From Edaphobacter sp. 4G125 (GTDB lineage: Bacteria; Acidobacteriota; Terriglobia; Terriglobales; Acidobacteriaceae): DNA of 64,000 nucleotides. The position numbers were made by a program, and so were the translations under genes. Under the pieces are notes generated by a model. That model was not told the origin of the DNA, made no database searches, and worked only from the letters and a program-made list of their open reading frames with translations. The stretch's first letter is position 1. Each line of letters starts with the position of its first letter. The DNA lies in assembly GCF_014274685.1 (NCBI RefSeq), contig NZ_CP060393.1, forward strand, positions 858,501-922,500, written 5' to 3'. Positions 48,639 to 58,613 of the stretch are shown in pieces.

Positions 48639-48941
48639 AAAGATTTTTGGGCGCAAGGACGATTTTCTGTGGAAATCCTGTGTATCGCTAGAACGGGGAG
48701 GTGCGGAGCAAACTTGAAAATCATCTTACGGGATGGGGTAATTTTCAAATATAAAATCTCTAACCTTTGCAGTTACGAGACTTATCCCGGTATTTTTCGG
48801 GATGGATCTCGACGTGCTTCATCTTGCTGTGGTTACAGGTAGAAATGACGCTTTCCACAGGGCAACGTTACGGGACTGTTACTGTGGTGTCGCTGTAAGT
48901 AGCTTGAGATGTTGACTTATGCAAAATATTGCAAGTTAAGA
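48639..48941. other. intergenic region between convergent ompH and lepA
   Basis: About 300 bases with no gene. A small stem ATCCCG (48784-48789) / CGGGAT (48798-48803) with a T-rich loop is the only feature seen. Confidence 0.35.
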
Positions 48942-50744
48942 TTACTCCTCGCCGACCTTGAGTACGGCAAGAAATGCCTCTTGAGGGATGTCGACTTTGC
49001 CAATCCGCTTCATTCTTTTCTTGCCCTCTTTTTGTTTTTCGAGCAATTTCCGTTTCCGGCTGATATCGCCTCCGTAACATTTGGCGATGACGTTTTTGCG
49101 CATCGCTGCGACGGTGGAGCGGGCAATGATCTTTGAGCCGATGGCGGCCTGGATAGCGACCTCGAACATCTGCCGCGGGATCAGTTCGCGCATCTTTTCG
49201 ACCAGAGCTTTGCCGCGCTCATAGGCAAAGTCGCGGTGCACGATGATGGAGAGCGCATCGACGGGTTCTCCGGAGACGAGAATGTCCATCTTGACCATAG
49301 GAGAGATCCAGGTTCCGGCGAGATGGTAGTCGAGAGAGGCATAGCCACGTGAGACGGACTTGAGGCGGTCGTAGAAGTCGAGCACGATCTCGTTGAGAGG
49401 GAGCTCGTAGGTTAGCATCACACGAGTCTCGGAGACGTACTCGAAGTTCTGCTGGCGACCGCGCTTGTCTTCGACGAGCTTGAGGATACCGCCAACGTAT
49501 TCCTCGTTGGTGAGGATCTTTGCGGTGATAACGGGTTCTTCGATCTGCTCGATCTCGCTGGGGTCGGGCCAGCGGGAGGGATTATCAACCTCGACCATGG
49601 AGCCGTCGGTCAGGGTGATCTTGTAACGCACGCCGGGCGCGGTGGTAATGAGGTCGAGGTTGTACTCGCGCTCAAGGCGCTCCTGAATGATCTCGAGGTG
49701 GAGAAGACCGAGGAAGCCACAGCGGAAACCGAAGCCGAGAGCGGCGGAAGACTCGGGTTCGAAGTTGAAGGAACTGTCATTGAGACGCAGCTTCTCAAGT
49801 GCATCGCGCAGAAGACTGTGCTCGTGCGAGTCGACCGTATAGAGTCCGGCGAAGACCATGCTCTTGATGTCTTCAAAGCCGGGAAGCGGCTCAGCGCAAG
49901 GGCGCTCGACGTCGGTAATGGTGTCGCCTACCTTAGTGTCGGAGACGTTCTTGATCGTGGCGACAAAGAAGCCGACCTCACCAGCCGAGAGCTCGCTGAG
50001 CTCAACCGGCTTCGGAGTCATGACTCCCATGCTCTCGATGTCGAAGATCTTGCCGTTCGACATGAGCTTGATGCGCTGACCCTTTTTCATGCGACCGTTG
50101 ATGATACGGGCCAGTACGATGACGCCACGATAGGGATCAAACCAGCTATCGAAGATGAGCGCCTGCAACGGAGCTTCGGCGTCTCCTTTTGGCGGAGGAA
50201 GCAGGTGTACGACGGCTTCAAGAATCTCATCGACATTCTGCCCGGTCTTGGCTGAAACAGGGATGGCATCGCTGGCCGGAAGTCCGACGGACTTCTCGAT
50301 CATCTCTTTGGTGCGCGCGATATCGGCGCTGGGAAGATCGATCTTGTTGATGACGGGAAGAATCTCGAGTCCATTGGAGATGGCGAGATAGGCATTCGCC
50401 AATGTCTGTGCTTCAACGCCCTGGGATGCGTCCACGACAAGCAGCGCGCCTTCGCACGAAGCCAGAGAGCGCGAGACCTCGTAGCTGAAGTCCACATGGC
50501 CCGGGGTGTCGATCAGGTTCAACTGATACGTTTCGCCGTCCTTTGCTTTGTACATCATGCGGACGGTATGGGCCTTGATGGTGATGCCGCGTTCGCGTTC
50601 GAGATCCATTGCGTCCAGCACCTGCGCCTGCATCTCGCGTGCGGTCAGCGAGCCGGTCAGTTCAAGCAGGCGGTCCGACAAGGTGGACTTGCCATGGTCA
50701 ATATGCGCGATGATCGCGAAATTTCGGATGTGACTGGGATCCAT
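48942..50744 (-). CDS. lepA: elongation factor 4 (LepA)
   Basis: 600 residues, as in E. coli (599). G1 AHIDHGKS at 13-20, DTPGH at 79-83, NKID at 133-136, then EF-G-like domains and the LepA-specific C-terminus ([45 protein letters not shown]). It is a ribosome-associated GTPase that helps translation under stress and 30S biogenesis. Monocistronic, divergent from the MltD-like gene. Confidence 0.98.
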   Translation of the reverse strand: MDPSHIRNFAIIAHIDHGKSTLSDRLLELTGSLTAREMQAQVLDAMDLERERGITIKAHTVRMMYKAKDGETYQLNLIDTPGHVDFSYEVSRSLASCEGALLVVDASQGVEAQTLANAYLAISNGLEILPVINKIDLPSADIARTKEMIEKSVGLPASDAIPVSAKTGQNVDEILEAVVHLLPPPKGDAEAPLQALIFDSWFDPYRGVIVLARIINGRMKKGQRIKLMSNGKIFDIESMGVMTPKPVELSELSAGEVGFFVATIKNVSDTKVGDTITDVERPCAEPLPGFEDIKSMVFAGLYTVDSHEHSLLRDALEKLRLNDSSFNFEPESSAALGFGFRCGFLGLLHLEIIQERLEREYNLDLITTAPGVRYKITLTDGSMVEVDNPSRWPDPSEIEQIEEPVITAKILTNEEYVGGILKLVEDKRGRQQNFEYVSETRVMLTYELPLNEIVLDFYDRLKSVSRGYASLDYHLAGTWISPMVKMDILVSGEPVDALSIIVHRDFAYERGKALVEKMRELIPRQMFEVAIQAAIGSKIIARSTVAAMRKNVIAKCYGGDISRKRKLLEKQKEGKKRMKRIGKVDIPQEAFLAVLKVGEE

Positions 50745-50815
50745 ACAGTACGAGTTAATGCCTCAATCTAGAGTGGAGTTCCTGATGCTATACAACGGAA
50801 AAAATAGAAGAAAGC

Positions 50816-50836
50816 CGTTTTCCTTGATAGAAAACG
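50816..50836. promoter_or_regulatory. inverted repeat in the lepA/mltD divergent promoter region
   Basis: CGTTTTC (50816-50822) and GAAAACG (50830-50836) with a seven-base spacer. It is a possible operator in the 243-base divergent region. No clear promoter elements were assigned. Confidence 0.3.
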
Positions 50837-50987
50837 ACATTAACAACCGTGACTCACTTTGCCACCTCAGGAAACCACTCAATCGATGATATCAGCGCAA
50901 CGACTCTACGCGGCTAAGGTTTCGCAGAACAATCCCGACGACGGCTCAGGTTTTTACATTTCGTACGTCATACAATGAGCAGGAACA

Positions 50988-52889
50988 ATGCATTGGTCGA
51001 AAAGGAACAGTAGGGTGCAGCGCTGGCTGCTGCTAACAGCATGTGCGCCGTTGGTTCTGCTTGCAGGATGCCCGCAGGACAAGGCGAATCAAGCTGGCGC
51101 ACCGGGAAAGATTCCCGCGCAGGCGACTGCTCCTGCTACAAAGACAGCTCCTGCTACGAGCAGCGCGCAGACGCTGCCACACACGACGGCCCAGACGGTA
51201 GAAGATTCGACCAAGGCCTATAAAGCACAACAACTGATTACCCGGGTCGAGCAGGTTTATCGCAGCGGCGTTGAGAACTATCGCGCCGGCCATCTGGAGG
51301 CAGCACGCGCTGACTTTGATTCCGCAGTCGATCAGATGCTGACTAGCGGCTTGGATCTTAAAGGCGATCCGCAATTGAGCGATGAATTTGAGCATCTTCT
51401 CGATGCGGTGAACTCTCTGGAGATTGCAGCCCTAAAACAGGGGAATGGTTTGTCGCCGACGATTGAGGCAGCTCCACTGGATGCCGCCAATGAGGTGACC
51501 TTTCCTTCGAATGCGGAACTGACAGCACAACTCAATGCAGAACTGAAGACGACCCAGTCGGACTTTCCTCTTGTGGTCAATGATTATGTCGCCGGCTTTA
51601 TCAGTTACTTTACGAACTCCTCTGCGGGCCACGCACATCTTCTGCGTTCTCTGGAACGCGCAGGCAAATATAAAGACATGATCTCGAAGATTCTGCGTGA
51701 GGAGGGAGTGCCGCAGGATCTGATTTATCTTGCAGTCGCTGAATCGGGTTTCCAGCCGCAGGCACTGAATGCCCGTTCGGGAGCAGGAGGCATGTGGCAG
51801 TTCATGCCTTTTGCTGGAGCCTACGGGCTTACGCGCAACGGGTGGGTCGATGAGCGTTTCGATCCGGAGAAATCTTCGCGCGCCTACGCACGCTACATCA
51901 AATCGCTCTACAACCAATTTGGCGACTGGTATCTCGCGATGGCAGCCTACGATTGGGGCCCAGGGTACGTGCAGCGTGCGGTCATGAAGACCGGCTACGC
52001 AGATTTCTGGGAGTTATATCGTCGTGGAGTATTGCCGGGTGAGACCAAGAACTACGTTCCCGGAATCATCGCTGCCATCATCATGGCGAAGAACCCGCAT
52101 CAATATGGGCTGGATAAGATCACGCCGGATGCTCCGGTGATCTCCGATACGGTCACGACCGATTATGCGATCGATCTTCATCTGGTGGCCGATCTCACTA
52201 ATGCATCTCTCCAGGAGATCGTTGCGCTGAATCCAAGCCTGCTGCGGATGAGCACACCGCAGGATCTTTCCTTCGATCTGCATATTCCCACCGGTACGAG
52301 GGACGCTTTCCAGGAGAGGGTGAAGGAGATTCCGGAAGATAAGCGATCCAGCTGGCGCTTCCATGTTGTGAAGGCTGGCGAATCGCTCGACTCAATCGCA
52401 ACGCTCCTACATGCACGGTCTGCCGAGATTATTGAAGCGAACGATCTCAAGGCAGGCGACAGCGCCGCGGAAGGTGACGAACTCGTTATTCCCGTGACCG
52501 TTGCGGCAGCCGCGCGCGCGCAGCATTACACGGCACGCCGCGGAGACACGCTCGTTACGGTTGCAGACCGCTTTGGGGTTTCGGTCGAAGACCTGCGCCG
52601 TTGGAATCGCCTCTCGTCCAACACGATCCGGCCGGGACATGTGTTGCGTGTCGCAGAGCCGGTAAAGCTGGCTCCGAAAGGTCGCGCGCATAGCAGGAAC
52701 TCGACGAAGAAAGGCTCGCAGCATGTCACTGCATCCTCCTCGAAGAAGAAGACGACGCACAGTTCTTCTAAGGCGGCATCGACAAAAGCTACGCGCAGCT
52801 CTTCTGCATCTGCACACAACGCTCCCGCGAAATCGTCCAAAACAATATCGAAGTCCTCTTCCAAATCGAGATCAAAAGCTACACGATAA
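50988..52889 (+). CDS. mltD: MltD-like membrane-bound lytic transglycosylase with LysM domains
   Basis: 633 residues. Lipobox LLAGC28; SLT domain at about 228-345 with catalytic Glu252 in AVAESGFQP, plus GGMWQFMP and AAYDWGPGYV; two LysM repeats near residues 455-500 (HVVKAGESLDSIA) and 512-560 (YTARRGDTLVTVA). A Lys/Ser-rich tail of about 70 residues (SSKKKTTHSSSKAAS) is unusual. It cleaves glycan strands from the inner face of the outer membrane. AGGA lies four bases before the ATG. Confidence 0.93.
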   Translation: MHWSKRNSRVQRWLLLTACAPLVLLAGCPQDKANQAGAPGKIPAQATAPATKTAPATSSAQTLPHTTAQTVEDSTKAYKAQQLITRVEQVYRSGVENYRAGHLEAARADFDSAVDQMLTSGLDLKGDPQLSDEFEHLLDAVNSLEIAALKQGNGLSPTIEAAPLDAANEVTFPSNAELTAQLNAELKTTQSDFPLVVNDYVAGFISYFTNSSAGHAHLLRSLERAGKYKDMISKILREEGVPQDLIYLAVAESGFQPQALNARSGAGGMWQFMPFAGAYGLTRNGWVDERFDPEKSSRAYARYIKSLYNQFGDWYLAMAAYDWGPGYVQRAVMKTGYADFWELYRRGVLPGETKNYVPGIIAAIIMAKNPHQYGLDKITPDAPVISDTVTTDYAIDLHLVADLTNASLQEIVALNPSLLRMSTPQDLSFDLHIPTGTRDAFQERVKEIPEDKRSSWRFHVVKAGESLDSIATLLHARSAEIIEANDLKAGDSAAEGDELVIPVTVAAAARAQHYTARRGDTLVTVADRFGVSVEDLRRWNRLSSNTIRPGHVLRVAEPVKLAPKGRAHSRNSTKKGSQHVTASSSKKKTTHSSSKAASTKATRSSSASAHNAPAKSSKTISKSSSKSRSKATR

Positions 52890-53045
52890 GTTTCGTCATA
52901 AAAAAGAATGCTTGCTATTGCTGGCATACAGAGGCATCCTGTTGCTAGAATCTCGTGCCAGGATTGAAAGTGAATCTTTCATCTGCACGAATGAGAGAAG
53001 AGATTGCGGCAGGGATAAGTCAAAGCAGCCAGAGGATGAGTGATC

Positions 53046-53807
53046 ATGATGTTTGAGGATGAAACAATCAGGTTCTATGCAGCGGCCGCCGACGAGAATG
53101 ATTATGATGACGACGATCTTGGCCGCCGTTTTCTCGAAGATGAAGAAGAGGAAGAGGTACTCATCTCTTCCGATGATGATGACGATGATCTCGGTCGTGG
53201 AGGGCGGGGTGGTCTCTTTGGTGAAGAGATCGAGGATGAAGATCGCGCCGAAGACGCAAGGATCTTTGCTGCGCCTCCAACGACAACAGCTCCTTATACT
53301 CCTGCGGTTCGCGAATCGGTGATTCCGGTTAGCGAGCCTGTACGGGAAGTGAAAAAGCCAGCGGCCAGAAAAGCTCCTGCAAAGAAGGCCGCGGGAAAGA
53401 AGACAACGGCGAAGAAGACTTTGAAGGCCCCTGCGAAGAAGGCAGTCAAAAAAGCTGCTGGAAAGAAAGCGGCGAAGAAGGTGCCTGCGAAGAAATCCGC
53501 CAAGAAGAGCGTGAAGAAATCCGCTCCGACAAGATCTGCCGCGAAGAAGGCCGGGACCCAGCGCGGCGGGAAGAAAGTCGTCTTGAAAAAGGCGACTCGC
53601 AACAAGGTCTCGGTAAGCAGTAAAAAATCAACGAAGAGAGGTACTACTCACTTGGCAACGAAGAAAGCAGCAAAAAAGGCAACGAAGAAGGCTGTAAAGA
53701 AGGCCCCTGCGAAGAAGGCAGCTAAGAAGGCCGTGAAGAAGGCCGTCAAGAAGGCTCCTGCAAAGAAGGCGGCCAAGAAGGCTGTGAAGAAGGCAGCCAA
53801 GAAGTAA
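53046..53807 (+). CDS. histone H1-like Lys/Ala-rich protein with acidic N-terminus
   Basis: About 253 residues. Residues 1-75 are strongly acidic (DDDDLGRRFLEDEEEEE, SSDDDDDD). From about residue 105 to the end it is built of KKA/KKAAKK/APAKKA repeats, the C-terminal half being almost only Lys, Ala, Val, Pro and Thr. This resembles the H1 C-terminal tail found in some bacterial nucleoid proteins. The acidic head may regulate DNA binding. The start could also be the GTG at 53040. Closed by a bidirectional terminator. Confidence 0.75.
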   Translation: MMFEDETIRFYAAAADENDYDDDDLGRRFLEDEEEEEVLISSDDDDDDLGRGGRGGLFGEEIEDEDRAEDARIFAAPPTTTAPYTPAVRESVIPVSEPVREVKKPAARKAPAKKAAGKKTTAKKTLKAPAKKAVKKAAGKKAAKKVPAKKSAKKSVKKSAPTRSAAKKAGTQRGGKKVVLKKATRNKVSVSSKKSTKRGTTHLATKKAAKKATKKAVKKAPAKKAAKKAVKKAVKKAPAKKAAKKAVKKAAKK

Positions 53808-53830
53808 ACACGATTTACTAAAGGCAAGCA

Positions 53831-53871
53831 AAAAGGCCCGGTCTGCTCCTCGTGAGCGCCCGGGCCTTTTT
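53831..53871. terminator. bidirectional rho-independent terminator
   Basis: AAAAGGCCCGG (53831-53841) pairs with CCGGGCCTTTT (53860-53870) around an 18-base loop. The A run on one side and T run on the other serve both the H1-like gene and the convergent peroxiredoxin gene. Confidence 0.9.
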
Positions 53872-53916
53872 GCGTCTGGAGGAATTAATTCTTCAAAACA
53901 TAATTCCTGCCTGGAT

Positions 53917-54459
53917 TTACTTCTTATTGGCTGCGATCTCTGCCAGAACCTCTTCGCTGTGCTTCTGCACATCGACCTTAGGCCATACCTTTACAACCTT
54001 GCCTTTGGGAGAGATCAAAAATGTCTGTCGGCTGGCGAACTTCATGTCTCCATGCGTCATCACAGGAACGCCATATTCGTCGACCACCTTGTGATCGGGA
54101 TCGGCAAGCAGCTTAAAGCTGAAGGTATCCTTGGCGCACCATGCTTTGTGACCTTCAACGGTGTCGAGGCTTACACCCAGCACAACGGCGTTTGCAGCGT
54201 CATACTTTGGCATGTCGCGCTGAAAGTTATGGGCCTCAATGGTGCAGCCCGTCGTCTGGTCCTTTGGGTAGAAGTACAGCACGACCCATTTGCCCTTGTA
54301 GTCGCTCAGACTGACTGGTTTGTCCTCTTGCGAGGGAAGAGTAAAGTTCGGGGCGGTTGCTCCCGCCTGTACCTCGTCGGTTGCGGCGTGTGCCTGTATC
54401 TTGAACCCGCACGTTGCAACCAGAGCCACTGCTACTGCGATCCACATTCCTTTGCGCAT
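53917..54459 (-). CDS. exported Bcp-type peroxiredoxin
   Basis: About 180 residues from the ATG with AAGGGG seven or eight bases upstream; a longer frame lacks a signal. Signal peptide (GMWIAVAVALVATCG, cleavage near AHAAT). Peroxidatic Cys72 lies in YPKDQTTGCT. The usual Bcp resolving Cys five residues later is His77 (EAH), so it may act as a 1-Cys enzyme or use Cys of WCAKD. It reduces peroxides in the periplasm using thioredoxin-like donors. Confidence 0.88.
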   Translation of the reverse strand: MRKGMWIAVAVALVATCGFKIQAHAATDEVQAGATAPNFTLPSQEDKPVSLSDYKGKWVVLYFYPKDQTTGCTIEAHNFQRDMPKYDAANAVVLGVSLDTVEGHKAWCAKDTFSFKLLADPDHKVVDEYGVPVMTHGDMKFASRQTFLISPKGKVVKVWPKVDVQKHSEEVLAEIAANKK

Positions 54460-54566
54460 CTTCGTTCCCCTTTTGTAAGCACGAGCTTGTAGACGAATGC
54501 CTGTCGGTTTGACGCGAGCAGCCACCCTCGCGCAACAAGAATTTTACTCCTCAGGTGACGAATGGC

Positions 54567-55448
54567 TTATTCCGCCACGATGGCGATACCGGCCTGGTCG
54601 GCTGCGGTCACGATGGCGGCGGGATCGAACATCAGCGTTCTCCCCGCTTCCAGAGCAAGGCAGGTAGCTCCGGCCCGCTGCATGGTCTGGATGGTGGGAA
54701 CACCAACGACAGGGACATCGAAGCGCATGTCCTGGTTGGGTTTGGCGACTTTAACCACAGTGAGCGAGCGTCGTAACGTGGTAGTTTCGGTGCTGTGTTC
54801 GCGTACGGCATCTTCGATGTCCAGGGTGCGAAAGAGAGATCCTGCACGCTCAATCGTGGCATCTGTGCCTTCCATGGCTTCGATGGCAACACAGGCTTGT
54901 GCAGCTACGACGACGGTCTGGCCAAGGTCGTAGCCGGCGATAGCACGAGCGATGGTACGCCCATAGACGATGTCTTTCTGCTCCTGCTCGTCAGGGGGGC
55001 GCCGGGTGAGTACGCCCGGTTTGGCCAACAGCGGCTCCAGGAACTGCGTGGAGGAGATCAGCTCGATGCCTTCGTCGCTCAGCACTTTGGCGACTGCGCC
55101 TAGCAACATGTCAGTCGAGCGCGTGCGCAGGTTGAGCAGGAGTTTGGCCAGCCGCCAGTCCGGACGAATGCTGGAGAAGATCTGCTTGTGCTTCACCTGC
55201 CCTGCCATTACGGCACGGCTTACGCCTTCGGCATGAAAGGTCTCAATCAGACGCGAGAGCTCGCCGAGCGACATCCAATGGACCCGCACATTGGGATCGG
55301 CCGCAGCCCGTGCGTTTATGGCCAGATCAGTCTCTTCCTTGATGGCGGCGACAATCACGGTCAAGCCGTGAGCACGCGCAGCGTCAAGTAGGAGAAAAGG
55401 GAAGCGGCCGTTGCCTGCAATCAGCCCCAACCGCTCATTCGTCACCAT
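54567..55448 (-). CDS. lpxI: UDP-2,3-diacylglucosamine pyrophosphatase LpxI
   Basis: About 293 residues from MVTNERLGLIAGNGRFP, the conserved LpxI opening; a longer frame to 55595 overlaps lpxA. The DUF1009 body and LpxI tail (MVDP-type block seen here as TLMFDPAAIV) are present. It hydrolyses UDP-2,3-diacyl-GlcN to lipid X in lipid A synthesis, replacing LpxH. It follows lpxA by 40 bases. Confidence 0.93.
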   Translation of the reverse strand: MVTNERLGLIAGNGRFPFLLLDAARAHGLTVIVAAIKEETDLAINARAAADPNVRVHWMSLGELSRLIETFHAEGVSRAVMAGQVKHKQIFSSIRPDWRLAKLLLNLRTRSTDMLLGAVAKVLSDEGIELISSTQFLEPLLAKPGVLTRRPPDEQEQKDIVYGRTIARAIAGYDLGQTVVVAAQACVAIEAMEGTDATIERAGSLFRTLDIEDAVREHSTETTTLRRSLTVVKVAKPNQDMRFDVPVVGVPTIQTMQRAGATCLALEAGRTLMFDPAAIVTAADQAGIAIVAE

Positions 55449-55488
55449 AGCTTTAGGATATCGTCTGCGTTGGAGCAAGCATGACGGA

Positions 55489-56274
55489 TTATTTGATAAT
55501 TCCGCGTTCACTCTTTGCGATGAAGTCGGCGAGATAAGCGACCTTTTCTCCAAACTCACCTGAGGCAACCTTCTCCTGGATGGCAACAAGAGCATCGGTC
55601 GTATTGAGCTTTGAGGCTTGCAGCAACTTATAGGCAGCGCGTAGCTGTTTGATCTCTTCAGGGGTGAATCCCTTGCGCTCGAGCCCTACCTTGTTGATCC
55701 CGTAGGCGTGGTTGTTCCGTTCGATGCTGGTTAGCGAATAAGGCAGCACATCTTGCGTGATGGTCGTTCCGCCACCGACATAAGCGTACTTTCCAATCGT
55801 GCAGAACTGGTGGACGGGATTCAACGCGCCGACCGTGGCGTAGTCCTCCACTGTGACGTGGCCGGCGAGTGTTGCTGCATTCGCCAGAATTACGCCATTC
55901 CCGATGATTGAATCGTGCCCAATGTGCGTGTACGCCATGATTAGGCAGCCGGAGCCAATGCGAGTAACTCCGCCTCCGCCTTCGGTGCCACGCGAGATGG
56001 TGACGTACTCACGGATGTCGTTTTTGTCGCCGATTACAAGTTGGGTCGGCTCGCCTTTGTATTTCAGGTCCTGCGGAGCGATTCCGAGGCAAGCGAAGGA
56101 GAAAACGCGGTTGTCATCTCCTATGGTCAGGTGGCCATCCAGTACAACGTGAGAGACCAGTTCGCAGCGCTCGCCGAGCACGACGTTCGGTCCGATCGTG
56201 CAGAACGGCCCCACCGTACAGCTCTCCGGGATCACAGCCCCTTGTGCAACGATCGCAGTCGGGTGGATACTCAC
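55489..56274 (-). CDS. lpxA: UDP-N-acetylglucosamine acyltransferase LpxA
   Basis: 261 residues (E. coli 262) from a GTG five bases after the fabZ stop; a longer frame overlaps fabZ. Left-handed beta-helix hexapeptides run from VSIHPTAIVAQGAVI, with catalytic His120 in AYTHIGHDS, and a helical C-terminus follows (AYKLLQASKLNTTDAL). It transfers a 3-hydroxyacyl chain to UDP-GlcNAc, the first step of lipid A. Middle gene of fabZ-lpxA-lpxI. Confidence 0.96.
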   Translation of the reverse strand: MSIHPTAIVAQGAVIPESCTVGPFCTIGPNVVLGERCELVSHVVLDGHLTIGDDNRVFSFACLGIAPQDLKYKGEPTQLVIGDKNDIREYVTISRGTEGGGGVTRIGSGCLIMAYTHIGHDSIIGNGVILANAATLAGHVTVEDYATVGALNPVHQFCTIGKYAYVGGGTTITQDVLPYSLTSIERNNHAYGINKVGLERKGFTPEEIKQLRAAYKLLQASKLNTTDALVAIQEKVASGEFGEKVAYLADFIAKSERGIIK

Positions 56275-56279
56275 GTGGG

Positions 56280-56792
56280 CTAGGCCTCGGCTTTCTTTGC
56301 AGCACGTGGAACCAGAGCGCACATGACGGTGGCCTCGCAGACGACCTTGCCATCGACGGTCGCCGTACCCTGCATCCTCACTGCGGTGGAACGCCAATTC
56401 AATACCTTGACCTCAATGCGGACCTGATCGCCAGGAACAACGGGTTTCCGGAACTTTGCGGAGTCGATCCCGGTGAAGACCATCAACTTGTTGTCGCGAT
56501 CAGGAATCTCAGTCAGCAGCAGGGCTCCGCCGGCCTGGGCGATGGCTTCGACCATGAGGACGCCGGGCATGATGGGGTAGTCGGGAAAGTGGCCCTGAAA
56601 CTGAGGTTCGTTGAACGAGACGTTTTTGATGGCGACGATGCGCTGCTTCCGCTCGATCTCGACCACACGGTCAATTAAAAGAAAGGGGTAGCGGTGGGGG
56701 AGGATGGACATGATCTCGAGGATGTCCATGGTCTGCTTCGCCTCCGGCGTCTCGGCTGCCGGGAGCGTAGAAGTTTCAGTCGATTCAGTCAT
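56280..56792 (-). CDS. fabZ: 3-hydroxyacyl-ACP dehydratase FabZ
   Basis: About 170 residues from an ATG with AGGG upstream. Hot-dog fold with catalytic His68 (FQGHFPDYPIMPGVLM) and Glu82 (VEAIAQAGG). The first 20 residues are a Thr/Glu/Ala-rich extension. It dehydrates 3-hydroxyacyl-ACP and competes with LpxA for it, which explains the conserved gene pairing. Confidence 0.96.
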   Translation of the reverse strand: MTESTETSTLPAAETPEAKQTMDILEIMSILPHRYPFLLIDRVVEIERKQRIVAIKNVSFNEPQFQGHFPDYPIMPGVLMVEAIAQAGGALLLTEIPDRDNKLMVFTGIDSAKFRKPVVPGDQVRIEVKVLNWRSTAVRMQGTATVDGKVVCEATVMCALVPRAAKKAEA

Positions 56793-56860
56793 GACAGCCC
56801 TGAGTATAAACCGCGGATCGCGGGAGGATGCGGGGTAACCGGTAAACGCGGGATAGCCGG

Positions 56861-57709
56861 TTACTTCTTTTTGAGCAGGTTGTCTGGATTGAACAGGTCG
56901 GGTGATAGGTTCTGGTTGTAGGTCACCTTGGTCAAAAAGCGTTGGTTGACCATGTCGCCATTCCGATAACGGGTAACGTTGTAAGGCGTGGGAATCCCCT
57001 GGACAGTGTGGTAATCGTCGTAAGTCTCCGCTTCTTCGTCGAAATCGTTGAACGTTTCGTTGCGCCACCGGAAGGTGCGTCGCAGGGGCAGGTGGGTCGT
57101 GGCGTCCAGCTCGAGAGTGACGGCATCATTGTTGGCGCTCAGAACAGAGACTTTGTCGGCGATTCGACGCTCGACCATAGTGGTTCCTTCAGCGAGGATC
57201 ATGACGCCGGGGGCTTTAATCCAGTTGCGCACGATGCTCTCGATGGAGTGGTCTTGCCGTCGGTAGTAGTCAGCCACCTGGTCCTTCGGCAAGGTGGTCT
57301 TCCCTTTGTAGGTCACTTCGTAGCCGTTGCCGTTGGTCCAGATCTGTACGACATCGATTTTCTTACCGGGCACAATCATGCCTTTAGGAGTCAGAAAGCC
57401 GATACGTTCGGCTCCGCTCTGAGCTGCATCGGGAAAGCGTCGCCAGCCGGTGTATTCGATGACCGTGCCGTTGGGGGCTCCCCGGTAGAAAGCTGCCGTA
57501 CGACCGGAGACCTGCATGTCCTTCCGGTTCAGCCATACTTCGCCTCCAAGGGCTTCGACCATCTCGTCGAGCAACTTCTTTCCTACCTGCTCTTGGGTTG
57601 AGCCTTTAGGTTCTGACACAGCCGCGCTTGGAATTGCGCTGGCCTGTGCGTAAAGAGCAGAGGGGATCAGGAATCCGAGTAGGACAAGCAAGGCAACAAA
57701 AGATTTCAT
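56861..57709 (-). CDS. exported LolA-like / outer membrane lipoprotein-sorting-like protein
   Basis: About 282 residues from the ATG with GGAG five bases upstream (57712 is an alternative). Signal peptide (KSFVALLVLLGFLIPSALYAQ). The mature part (about 45-280) is a single beta-rich domain with tail motifs of the LolA/LolB-like half-barrel (LELDATTHLPLRRTFRWRNE, DYHTVQGIPTPYNV) common in acidobacteria. It may carry lipoproteins or lipids across the periplasm; direct evidence is lacking. It lies between an SDR gene and fabZ. Confidence 0.65.
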   Translation of the reverse strand: MKSFVALLVLLGFLIPSALYAQASAIPSAAVSEPKGSTQEQVGKKLLDEMVEALGGEVWLNRKDMQVSGRTAAFYRGAPNGTVIEYTGWRRFPDAAQSGAERIGFLTPKGMIVPGKKIDVVQIWTNGNGYEVTYKGKTTLPKDQVADYYRRQDHSIESIVRNWIKAPGVMILAEGTTMVERRIADKVSVLSANNDAVTLELDATTHLPLRRTFRWRNETFNDFDEEAETYDDYHTVQGIPTPYNVTRYRNGDMVNQRFLTKVTYNQNLSPDLFNPDNLLKKK

Positions 57710-57720
57710 CATCACTCCAG

Positions 57721-58524
57721 TTAACCCACCAGCACGGCGCCGCCGTTGACGTTGAAGATTTCGCCTGAGATAAATCCCGCCAGTGGCGTGCATAAAAACA
57801 GGATAGGGCCAGCAATTTCTTCGGGCCGTGCAACGCGACCGAGGGGAATCGTGGCCAGCACTTTTTTTGACGTCTCTGGGTGCATGAGGGCAGCGGCGGA
57901 CATCTCGGTATCAACCCAGCCCGGGGCAATACAGTTGCAATAAATTCCATCGCCGGCCAGTTCGCTGGAGAGACTTTTCGTCAAACTGACCAACGCTCCC
58001 TTGCTGGCGGCGTAGTCGACATGAAAGGCCTCGCCGCGTTGGGCAGCGGTCGAAGCAACCAGAACGATGTGCCCACGGGCTCCTGTAATAGGTGTTTGCT
58101 GCTGCATCTGGGCGACGGCTGCACGCACCAGGCCGAAGGTGCTGTCGAGATTGATTGCAAGCGTGGAGCGCCATTGATCGTCGCTCATGGAACTTATGGG
58201 AACGTCGTAAGGAGGCCATACACCGTGATTGACGACGAGGCAGTCCAATCTGCCGAAGGCCTGTACTGCGGAGCGAACCAAAGTTGCACCGTCAGCCGGA
58301 GATGCCAGCTCCTGTTGAGCGCATTGGCAAAGCTCAGTACCGCCGCATTCCGCAGCCAGAGAAAGGGCCTGTTCCTGTGCAGAGCGGTAGTTGAAGAAAA
58401 CCCTGGCTCCAGCCTGACGGAACATCCTTACCGCGGCCGCACCGATGCCTCGCGAACCGCCTGTAATCAGAGCCACTTTTCCGGAGAGCGAGAGCGAAAC
58501 GCCCTCTTCGGCTAACTTTTCCAT
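57721..58524 (-). CDS. SDR family oxidoreductase (FabG-like)
   Basis: 267 residues. Rossmann motif TGGSRGIG, NHG in place of NAG, catalytic Ser (VASTAAQ), Tyr and Lys (YAASKGAL), and the FabG-like ending FISGEIFNVNGG. It uses NAD(P)H to reduce a ketone, perhaps 3-oxoacyl-ACP given fabZ downstream, though many SDRs share these motifs. 11-base gap to the LolA-like gene. Confidence 0.9.
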   Translation of the reverse strand: MEKLAEEGVSLSLSGKVALITGGSRGIGAAAVRMFRQAGARVFFNYRSAQEQALSLAAECGGTELCQCAQQELASPADGATLVRSAVQAFGRLDCLVVNHGVWPPYDVPISSMSDDQWRSTLAINLDSTFGLVRAAVAQMQQQTPITGARGHIVLVASTAAQRGEAFHVDYAASKGALVSLTKSLSSELAGDGIYCNCIAPGWVDTEMSAAALMHPETSKKVLATIPLGRVARPEEIAGPILFLCTPLAGFISGEIFNVNGGAVLVG

Positions 58525-58613
58525 ACGCTGACGCTACTGAAATCCTCTATGATGGTGCAACTCTTGCTTCGCCGTCTTACGCAGTCCAGTTCACCTGCAA
58601 GGAGAATTGCTTC

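Noticed and set aside
53377..53805. Lys/Ala repeat region as tandem DNA repeat or CRISPR-like array
   Set aside because: The repeats are short codon-level repeats (aagaaggc-type) within one open frame, with no spacers or regular unit length.
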